Source of the DNA: Prunus persica
Taxonomy: Eukaryota > Streptophyta > Magnoliopsida > Rosales > Rosaceae
Direction: 5' to 3'
Assembly: GCF_000346465.2 (NCBI RefSeq)
Contig: NC_034015.1
Span: forward strand, 19,902,462 to 19,966,461
Length of the DNA: 64,000 nucleotides
Each line of letters opens with the position of its first letter. The first letter of the stretch is position 1. Of this stretch, positions 55,826 through 64,000 are shown one piece after another. The translations under genes were made by a program, and so were the position numbers. The notes below the pieces were generated by a model. It did not search any database and had not been told where the DNA came from. It saw only the letters and a list, made by a program, of their open reading frames with translations.

Positions 55826-56440
55826 GTTATAAGAGGTGCTTACGATACCGAGCTTGTGATATTGAAAGTGAAATTTCGGGCCAAGATGATCGATTCTAAG
55901 AAGCTGTTCTCTTGAAAGAATGTATTACATCCCATTTTGTAGATAAAATTATAATTAGCTTCGAATAACCATTGTAACAAGTATTTAATATTTATCACAC
56001 GTTTAGCTTTGCAGTCATTATCAAAAGAAAAAGGAAAACAATAGAACGATGTTTAGCTTTGAATCTTTATTCTTAATTAGTTTGACTTTATATATTTAAT
56101 TATTGTTTGGGTCATTCATCGGTTTCTTTGGGAAGGTATCCTCTCAAAACATCTTGGTGTAGCCATATGCAATGTTAGTTTTGCTGGAAGATTTCTCAGA
56201 TCGGCGAGAGAGGGAACCTTTCAGTAAAAAAAATTAAAAATATATAAATCATAGTACAATACAAAGGGAAGATGATATTGTGAACCACTTAGCCAAGACA
56301 GTATATGTGTCCCATTGTTAGAAAAAAGAAAAAAAAGATGATGTTTGATTGGCATTTTTACCATATATTTGATATTCGTCAATTAAAAATTAGAAATAGT
56401 ATTTGATTAAAAAAGGAAAATTGCTTAAAATGGTAACCAT
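55826..56440. other. 3' flank of glyoxalase I and spacer
   Basis: AT-rich 3' flank with AATAAA-like motifs and no coding exon seen. It ends where palindrome array C begins. Confidence 0.45.
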
Positions 56441-56454
56441 CGAATATTTTAAAC

Positions 56455-56722
56455 GTATAGCTGCCCGGCTATACTCTTTAAATAACGTACGGCCGTGCGG
56501 CTATACATTTAAAATATTCGAATAAAATAGTATCGCCGCCCGGCTATACTCTTTAAATATTAATATATTTGAACAGTACAGCCGTGCGGCTATACTTTTA
56601 AAATATTCGAATCATATTTAAATAGTATAGCCGCACGGCTATACTTTAAAGAGTGCAGCCGGGCGGCTATACGGTTTAAATATTTTGAATATATTTAAAG
56701 AGTATAGCTGCGCGGCTATACT
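56455..56722. repeat. Palindrome array C (seven copies) in the promoter of the RNA methyltransferase gene
   Basis: Seven copies of the TATAGCCG-NN-CGGCTATA family start at about 56457, 56488, 56531, 56577, 56626, 56654 and 56703, spaced 28-49 bp. Centres are CC, TG, CC, TG, CA, GG and CG. The left arm is variable (TATAGCTG, TACGGCCG, TATCGCCG, TACAGCCG, TGCAGCCG), while the right arm CGGCTATA is invariant. Spacers are TTTAAATATT or TTCGAATA-type. The array ends about 170 bases before the ATG at 56890. Confidence 0.9.
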
Positions 56723-56889
56723 CTTGAAATATTAATATATTTTAAAAAGCAATTGAACCCAAACATCTTAAAGCTGTTCATATTAAAACCCTAAACCTCG
56801 TAGAAAAGCAACTCAGCTCAGCTGTTCATTCCCTCTTTCTCGTTCAACCAAACCAAAGCTCTGAACTTTTACAGAGCTTCTTCTAATAA

Positions 56890-59800
56890 ATGCCAGAAGA
56901 TTCCGCCATGTGCAGCAAACAGAAAGAGAAGAAGGGCGCAGAGGAACGCGAACAACAACATGTACAGAACAAAAGTAAGAAGCGCAAAGAGATTTGCCCT
57001 TACGGAAACTACAAACACTACTACGGCTATCGAGTAATTAATCCCCTACCCGCCACTTTTTTCCTTTTTGAATATTCTTATTGCTCTACTTGGTTTTCCA
57101 GAAAGCTTTGGCTAGTCAATAACTAAAAATGCGACCTTTTTGTGTTCCTTTTCTTTTAAGTAGATATGTGGGGTTAGTGGTTGATTGAATTTACGGGCAC
57201 CCAAGTAGGTGCTTTTGTAAGTTTGATTGAAACATGGCATTTAATTTGAAGTTACTGGGGCTGTGTTCTGGATTTTAAATGCATTGCATGTTTTAAGCTT
57301 CTGGGTCGTTGGATTGAGTTTATGCATATTATTTGGACCTTTTCTGGAAAGGTATCCTGGGCTAAGTCTTGCCCATGATTTATTATTCATTGTGACCCAA
57401 AGTATTTGAGATAATCAGCTTATAAAGTCACTGATAAGTTATAGTTTCGGCCATTCTTCAGTCTGTAATTTTATAACAGTCTCAATGCTCTCCCTCTCTC
57501 TCTCTACAACAATGTGAAATCTTATTGCCTTCATATGATATTTTAGATTGGTCAAGAACTGGAGGAAGATCCTAGATTGAAGGTTTTCAAGAAGGAATGG
57601 TTCCAAGGCAAGGATTGTCTCGACATTGGCTGCAATTCTGGAATTATGACCATTCAAATTGGTACTTACTTTTCAGTTAAAATCATATTTGAAAATTTAT
57701 TTTACGAGTTTTCTGATTATGCTTTATTGTCTCTTCTTCTTTTCCTAAACAAATGAAAGTAATCAATGCTTATATAATTCCATAGTCCCAGTCAGGGTAC
57801 ATGTAGTGAATTTCTTGGTTTTGTCTAGTTAGGCCTCTTTGTAGTTGTCGTTGAGATACTTTATTTATGTATGTGGTTCTCACAGTGGTATTAACATGTT
57901 TATGTACTTATATACAGCCAAAAAATTCTGCTGCCAGAGCATTCTTGGAGTTGACATTGACGCCAGTAAGATTCTAATCATGATCTCATATATGTTTGTG
58001 AAATTACACAGAAGTTGAAATATAAAGCTTTCTTCTATCTGTTAAATATAGTTCGAATTGTTGATATAATGTATAATGTTTTCTAAGCTCTTGTTGGCAT
58101 GAGATTTAGGATGTAGAATTATGATATTATCTCTCATGCACAGTATCGCATGCTAACACACACACACACGCATGAACATCCACATATATGTATATGCATG
58201 CTATTCATTTTACATATTTCTACAAGTTATTCTTAGCTTACTAGTGCAGTATTCCCTAGGTACTAAATTATGTTGGACTATGCAGTAACACGTCATGTGG
58301 GTGCCTGACACCTTGAAATTGAACTTGAACTTGAAAGACATGGTTCAGATGATGTGTCTTTATATGTGATATCTGGCATTATGGCATAGTTTGAGCTTAT
58401 AATTTATAAAGACCACAACAGATGCCCATTTGAAAAGAATGAAAACTTCATTGGGTTGGGATGCAGTTTGGCATCCTTCGCTCTGTGTGTGTGATCAGAC
58501 TCAGCTTTTACACTACTATTTATCTAATTAGCCCAAATCCTAGTCAATTTGGCTACTTAAGTTCAGGCTAATTGGGTTAATATGAACTCTATTAGTAGTA
58601 TTGATTTTGGTTCTCCAATCTGTAAACAGGTAGAATGTTGATGTGATGACCGTTTTAGGCATCAGGGGTTTCTTTTTGTGTTTTTTTGTATTGGTAGTCA
58701 TAGATAATGTAGGTTTCATTATCTTCCAGATCGAATTCAGGATGCATACTGGCACATCAGGAAATTTTTGAAAATGGAGGATGCTAGAAAGGTGCCTGGA
58801 AAGTCTTCTAAGTTGGAGGATGCAAATGGTTCAGAGAGCAGTATCAAAGGTTCATTAAAGGAAGAGATGAAGGAGATCCCAAGGAATTGTTGTGCTGAGG
58901 AGAAAAATCTGCTTGACATGGTATCTTTCCAAAAAGAAGATTTTGTTAATACTCGTGATCCACCAAAGAAGCATTATGATACCATTCTTTGGTAAGCTCC
59001 TCTTTGTTCTTGGTTAATATGTTTGTTTCAGTCCTATTATGAAAAGCATGTGGAAACTTGCTATGATGTGTGCAGGCTTTCAACTATATATATAAGAAAA
59101 ACAGTTGACTTATATTCCTTAAATTTGACTGTAACCTTTCTCATAAAATTTTTTGACTAGAACTTTTCAGTAACTGAACGAGATTACCAAACGAGAACAA
59201 CATAAAGTATAGATTGCTAATCAGATCACTGTCAGAGACAAACAGCTCCAAATTATCTAAGTCATTGGAATACCATTGAGTTTTGAAATTTCAGATTTTT
59301 TTTTTCCTTTTCCTAAGTCTAAGAAGCTGTAACCAGGTATGTCTATCCATAAGCACTGAATAGTAAAACGCTAAGAACAAGAATCTATTGTGAGACAATT
59401 GGTGGAATCCCCACTGGCCGTACAAATATTTAGGAAAAGCCATTATCGTTACCCTGGTTTTTTTAAGTCTGCCTGTAATAATTGAACTCTAGTGAAAGTG
59501 ACTTGCTTTCCCCTATCTTATAGATTGAAGTTGTAGTGGGTTTCTATTAATATATTTTGGGAGAAAAATTGCGTCATGATGCTTGCCTTTTCATATGCAA
59601 TTACAAGCTCTCATTTGCTAGTTCAATTTTACTTAGCCTTACTGTGTTGCTTGCTTGTAATATTTATTTCTCTCCTGAAATACAGTTTGAGTGTAACAAA
59701 ATGGATTCATTTGAATTGGGGTGATGATGGATTGATTACATTATTTACAAAGGTTTGGAGGCTACTAAGTCCGGTAATTGTTATAACTGTTGCTTTACCA

Positions 59801-60444
59801 TTCATTTCCATTCCGTTCTTCTTTTCTTGTCTGCTATCAACTAACCTTGGAATTTTAGTTCAAGATAATCTTCATTTATAGCATTCCCTTGTTACAAGAT
59901 GGCCTTGGGCAAAAAGTTTGAGGAATTCTTCTTCTTGTGAGCAGGGTGGAATTTTTGTGTTGGAACCTCAACCTTGGAAGTCATATGAAAATAATTACAA
60001 AGTTTCTGAGGTAACCTTTTTCTTTGCAGCTCTGAGTTCACAGCTATTTAATCACTACTAAATCAGTTAACAAGTCAGAAAGCTTTTCGATTAAGTACTT
60101 TAGGACTTGAAATTTTCATTGCTTTACTAAAATTAGGCCTAAAGAATATTTTGTCCTATTGTGCAGACAACCAGAACCAATTATAAAAATCTTAAGTTCC
60201 ATCCGGAGTATTTTCAAGACTTACTTCTGGACAAGGTATGTTACAATCTTCTTATAGTTCAAATTCTTGATGAAGTGGCAATAATTTTTTGGGCATTTTC
60301 CCTAACTATTTGGTTGAGATCCTGGTATACCTGACATTTAACATACGATTACAGATTGGATTTAAAACAGTGGAGAATGTCACTTCCAGCGTGTCGGGCA
60401 GCAAAACTGGATTCAACAGACCAATTTTAGTGTTCCGCAAATGA
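56890..60444 (+). CDS. Bin3/MePCE-type RNA methyltransferase (At5g51130-like)
   Basis: Eight exons (56890-57033, 57547-57661, 57918-57965, 58730-58991, 59686-59773, 59945-60010, 60167-60235, 60355-60444) join to 293 residues plus stop. The basic N-terminus (SKKRKEICPYGNYKHYYGYR) carries a likely nuclear localisation signal. The SAM-binding motif I reads CLDIGCNSGIMTIQIAKKF and motif II LGVDIDANRIQDAYWHIRKF. The Bin3 signature follows as [20 protein letters not shown] and then GGIFVLEPQPWKSYENNYKV. The C-terminus has FHPEYFQDLLLDKIGFKTVE. Relatives cap small RNAs (7SK or U6) by methylating the 5' phosphate; the plant substrate is not shown by sequence. A Lys/Glu-rich insert lies in exon 4. The promoter contains palindrome array C. 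Confidence 0.9.
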
Positions 60445-61124
60445 CTTAGCCTAGTAATGTACGAGGAGCAGGGTTGAGTGTTGATCCGAAAAGGAGGCGT
60501 AACTCAGACAATGTTGGCTGCATAGGTGAACTTTTGGTGGGAACCTTGACAATGTAGCCACAGATGTGCGTCTCTTACATTGGAAAGAATCAATGGGAAC
60601 CCTGACACCATGTGTCAATTTTGTCAAGTGTTGTAAGAATCATACAGGCAAAAGAATGGAATACGTCCTGTCCCAATCTTGTAGTTGCTTCTAATACTGT
60701 ACATATATACGTTATGATGCAATGCAATAGTGGTTATTAAATTTGTGAAGGGTAAGTTAATTTCCCTGCCCTACATACAATTCTGCATTGATCTCCGCCT
60801 TCCGCCGACCAATATGATTAAGGAAAACAAGGTTTTTACTGCTTAATATTGAAGTTTAAGATGTAATGTTTGACCTTGGTCAACAGAAGAAAAGGTATCC
60901 CTATGCATGAACTGTAAAGAAAACGTAACCCACATTAGGTGAATAAATGCTATGCCAGTGGGTATTTGCTCGTATTTATTTCCCATTTATCATAATTATT
61001 CCATTAACCGTTTCTTCTCACCCCCTACTAGTTAAGTCACTGTCTTTCTTTGACCTCGTGTTGTAACGTTTTGAGATAATACTGTAGCTTGCTCTCTAAG
61101 AAAGTACCAAAATGACTTGATGAT

Positions 61125-61472
61125 TTGTTTATGAAAACCAATTTCTTCTTTTATCCATCCCCACGTTTCAACTTTGGCAACATGAACCATATGGCTGTTC
61201 ACAGGGCTGAAAGAAGCAACACTCTCATGCAGTCATTGACTGTAGACCCTGACATCATGCCTGATGAGCTGGAGGAAGAGGAAGAGGAAGAGGAAGAGGA
61301 AGAGGAAGAGCAGTGTGCTGATGATTTATTCAATGATGAAGGGGTGAGAAAGAAGCTTGAGCTACTGGCTCAGATGGTTGGAGTTGACAGTTCAGAATCA
61401 GAAGCTGGGGTCCTGCTTGCAGCTGTTGTAAGGGTTATTAAGGATTTGACAGTCATTGTTCTTCAGTCTTGA
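61125..61472 (+). CDS. Small hypothetical protein with acidic tract
   Basis: The open frame runs from 61125 to 61472; a later ATG at 61182 (MNHMAVHRAERSNTLMQSLT) is a plausible start, giving 96 residues. It has an uninterrupted Glu run coded by GAGGAA repeats (61271-61307), then DDLFNDEGVRKKLELLAQMV and a short helical C-terminus. I do not recognise a family. The regular helix-like pattern after the Glu run favours real coding over chance. It might be one exon of a longer gene. No promoter was identified. Confidence 0.4.
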   Translation: MFMKTNFFFYPSPRFNFGNMNHMAVHRAERSNTLMQSLTVDPDIMPDELEEEEEEEEEEEEEQCADDLFNDEGVRKKLELLAQMVGVDSSESEAGVLLAAVVRVIKDLTVIVLQS

Positions 61473-61650
61473 GTGCACTGAAACTGATCATAGTTGTGAT
61501 CATTTCTTTTAGATTCTAGAATTTAGTTGCTCTCTTGTGGATTAAATTAACCACATCTTTTTTGAAGATTTCTCAATTTTTACTCCTCTATTTGTCTTAT
61601 TGTGGTTGCTGGCTAAATAGACTGTCGTTTTCACCACACCGGCACCACCA

Positions 61651-61681
61651 ACCCCCCCCCCCCCCCCCCCCCCAAAAAAAA
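61651..61681. repeat. Poly-C then poly-A tract
   Basis: About 22 consecutive C followed by about 8 A. Long homopolymers like this are often sites of sequencing or assembly error. Confidence 0.9.
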
Positions 61682-61687
61682 ACTGAA

Positions 61688-61740
61688 ACAGCTTCTCCAC
61701 CAGCAAAGAGCTGGAGCATCCACACCCGACCCGAAATCAT
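61688..61740 (+). repeat. Third copy of the exon-like segment seen at 27.9 kb and 30.5 kb
   Basis: CAAAGAGCTGGAGCATCCAC and ACCCGAAATC match the minus-strand sequence at about 27975-28012 with few differences. This copy is on the plus strand and 33 kb away, directly after the poly-C tract. Confidence 0.6.
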
Positions 61741-61914
61741 CCTACAGACCCATTCTATTCTATTGACAACCTCACAGTTGCGTTCAAGCGAGGCGAAACA
61801 AAACAATCTGGGACAACACTAATACATTTACCAGAAGACCCATCACAAACGACACTACTACATTGCATTGCATATGTTGAATGTTCCTCAATTTAAAAGC
61901 TGTAGGAGATATCT

Positions 61915-61940
61915 ATATATATATATATATATATATATAT
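61915..61940. repeat. (AT)n microsatellite
   Basis: A run of AT repeats just inside the region before the minus-strand exon at 62124. Confidence 0.9.
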
Positions 61941-62123
61941 CATGAGATACTTGAGCAACTGCACGGGCATGGCACCACCATCGGCATATATGTAATCCCC
62001 TTGATCAATAGATTCCTCTGGCAGATAAAAAATAACAATTACACAGCATTGGTATAGATGGCATAGATCAAAGATCTTTACTAAAACCAAAATCTTGGGT
62101 AATCCTGGACAGTCAAAGAACAT

Positions 62124-62306
62124 CTATAAGTTAGTAATGTCCCCAGGGCTTCGGCTCCTGGATGGCGACTGCACCTCAAAGTTCAGGGGTGAGAACACTG
62201 GCCTTGATCCCCTTGAGCGCATACTACTTGGAATGTAATAACAGTAAGCTAGCAGCGCCACTCCTGAGTGATTTCCAAGGGAAATGAGTTCATGAGATTC
62301 CTTTGG
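62124..62306 (-). other. Possible terminal coding exon, unidentified gene
   Basis: On the minus strand, after a clean acceptor (TTCTTTTTTAG at about 62307), a 60-codon frame runs to TAG at 62124. It includes SHELISLGNHSGVALLAYCY and SRGSRPVFSPLNFEVQSPSR. Composition looks coding and the tail is Ser/Arg-rich. I do not recognise the family. It may be an alternative last exon of the gene at 63397 or the end of a separate gene. Confidence 0.4.
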
Positions 62307-62444
62307 CTAAAAAAGAACCAATAATGCAAATATATACATATTTTCTAATGACATCAATTAAATAAGGACTTGTTCCTCAGATGTTAGATCAGATATGTTC
62401 AATTAAAATGCATAGTGGGTGAAATGAACAATTAAGATAGAAAC

Positions 62445-62451
<7 letters not shown>

Positions 62452-62500
<49 letters not shown>
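62452..62500. repeat. (GA)n microsatellite
   Basis: An uninterrupted GA run of about 48 bases, read as CT on the minus strand. Confidence 0.95.
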
Positions 62501-62504
<4 letters not shown>

Positions 62505-63396
62505 TACCTGATTATAGACATCTGAGAGAGGAATCGGTATTGGAGTAATTTGGTAAAGTAGCCTTCATAACTGCCAATAGCACCTTAGTATATCATAAGT
62601 GCCTCTCAACTGTTTTCTGTGTTTTTCAACTTCTCAGATAAGTTTTTAAAAGGCAGCTGAAAACATGTGAAAGTGTCAGAAACAAATTTTCAGTTCCTTT
62701 ATCTTAGTTTTCAACAGTTTATAATAAGTTCAAAACTAAAGATAGAAGCTTTTCCAAACATGACCTCTGACCACTTGTCCATTCTGACTTTTTGACACAA
62801 CAGAAAAACAGTTTTCTCAAAGCCAATCAGGCCATGATGCTTCTTCATTCAAAATATATAATTTAACGTCACAACAGCCACTTTTAGGAATATTAAAATA
62901 GAGAAACACTGTCAACAACAATCAAACTGCAGAGAGACAACTTATTATCTAATAACAAGAGCGGGGGAAAAAATAGTATACACATAATTCATGTTACAAG
63001 AAAAACTTAAATACAAGATTGCTGGGACACTTATGAGATCTATGTACAGCACAGAATCCAAGCTTTGGGTATTCCGTATTTCGTAACCAACACATTTTTA
63101 GTCACATTAAGGAAAAAAAACATAACAAGCTTGCACCAACGAAGGAACTAACTCAATGTCTCCAAAGACGCGTCACCAAGATCTTCATGAATAGATTGCA
63201 AATTTGACCATTAAATCACCATAAATCTGCAGAGCTTCAAAGATGTGCTAGAATCTTCTGGAGCAAATCTGTTGTTAAAACACAGTGGACCACACCCAGT
63301 CAACAATGATGCTAATATGTCAGGTATTTGCTGCAATTAAGAAAGCAGCCACCCAAATAATGACTCAAGTATGGATCCAATGAATTACCATATTGG

Positions 63397-63806
63397 TCAC
63401 TTGGCTGAAGACATGCGTTGCAGTGACTGAATCCAACTACTCGAAGGACCTACTTTACTGCCATGTCCATGACCAGTGTTTGCAGCTTCAGTGGGCAAAA
63501 TAGGTTTTGTGGAATTCCTTCTTGAGGTGCCGGAAAATGAAGTAGACGGCTGGTATGCTTCATTTGAAATCTATAAAAGGAATTTTTATCCAAGGGTAAT
63601 GAAAATCTAAAAAGTCACAGGAAGGAAGGAATATTAATTATTTACTTGTTCAACAGTAATATGACTTACATTCTTTTCAAGAGGATTATCATAATTCAAA
63701 TTCCTGCCTGTTGATGGTTTAAATTGCATCCGAACACCAGGACCAGTGGCATTGTTTGATCTAATTCGATCTGTGACCTCAGCTGGATAAGAAGCACTAG
63801 CACCTC
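63397..63806 (-). CDS. 3' end of an unidentified gene that runs off the window
   Basis: Two minus-strand exons, 63806-63670 and 63570-63397, are bounded by clear GT-AG sites and keep one frame. They encode ASASYPAEVTDRIRSNNATG, then VRMQFKPSTGRNLNYDNPLE, then ISNEAYQPSTSFSGTSRRNS, and end SSSWIQSLQRMSSAK and TGA. The sequence is Ser/Thr/Asn-rich and looks like a disordered C-terminal tail. A tail of this kind occurs in plant casein-kinase-1-like proteins among others, but the catalytic part is outside the window, so no function is assigned. Confidence 0.65.
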
Positions 63807-64000
63807 CTGCCAGTTATAATTACAAAGAAAAATGTGATTTCTGTAAATCAATTGATATTTGTTAATACATCAACTCCGTATCTCTCATAAAGTGTAACTA
63901 GACTACATGACGACATACAAAGTTGAATGCTAATAATAAAATTGTGACAAAAATAGGGGCTGCTGTCAAACTCAAATCAGAGAAGTTAGTTATCTGAGAT

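Overview
This window is nuclear DNA of a flowering plant. The genes are intron-rich with GT-AG junctions, the spacers are AT-rich, and the families are plant-specific: NINJA, ATL RING-H2, CRM/CAF splicing factor, plant B3/DUF313, STP sugar transporter and a PP2C-kinase fusion. A Cassandra-type TRIM retrotransposon with a 5S rRNA-like LTR is also present. Protein similarity, judged from memory, suggests a woody rosid and probably Rosaceae; no single feature proves the genus. For the multi-exon genes I picked splice sites by eye, and the summed exon lengths come out as whole codons for all seven genes modelled completely.

Layout. Positions 1-6.1 kb are a mosaic of broken gene pieces on both strands: GT47 exostosin, CIA30/Rossmann protein, alpha/beta hydrolase, TauE/SafE, phage-type RNA polymerase and a LysM-type receptor kinase. 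They are cut by arrays of an 18-bp palindrome (TATAGCCG-NN-CGGCTATA), a 220-bp-arm inverted repeat and a Cassandra LTR. Positions 6.3-13.3 kb hold two tandem GT47 genes on the minus strand. Positions 14.2-17.1 kb hold CAF1 (chloroplast group II intron splicing), on the plus strand and divergent from the second GT47 gene. Positions 18.0-20.5 kb hold an STP14-like sugar transporter on the minus strand.

Positions 22-31 kb are a tandem B3-domain cluster: three intact genes, one frameshifted chimera, a dead promoter remnant, and repeated downstream segments that carry an unidentified minus-strand exon-like sequence. Positions 31.5-35 kb hold NINJA, the JAZ/TOPLESS adaptor of jasmonate signalling. 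Positions 36.5-40 kb hold two tandem ATL42/ATL12-like RING-H2 E3 ligases. Positions 42.1-48.1 kb hold a 15-exon PP2C, double cyclic-nucleotide-binding and kinase-like fusion on the minus strand. Positions 52.9-55.8 kb hold a chloroplast glyoxalase I. Positions 56.9-60.4 kb hold a Bin3/MePCE-type RNA methyltransferase whose promoter contains another palindrome array. Positions 61.1-64 kb hold a small acidic ORF and the 3' end of an unidentified minus-strand gene.

The genes are independent plant transcription units and form no operon. The set CAF1, ATL12/42, PP2C-kinase and NINJA echoes two Arabidopsis neighbourhoods (around At2g20020-At2g20050 and At4g28890-At4g28910, from memory), so the functional genes probably form an old syntenic block. 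The left edge and the B3 cluster look like young, repeat-driven accessory DNA. The strongest candidate for something undescribed is the palindrome family, found at three separate places with constant arms and a freely varying central dinucleotide.
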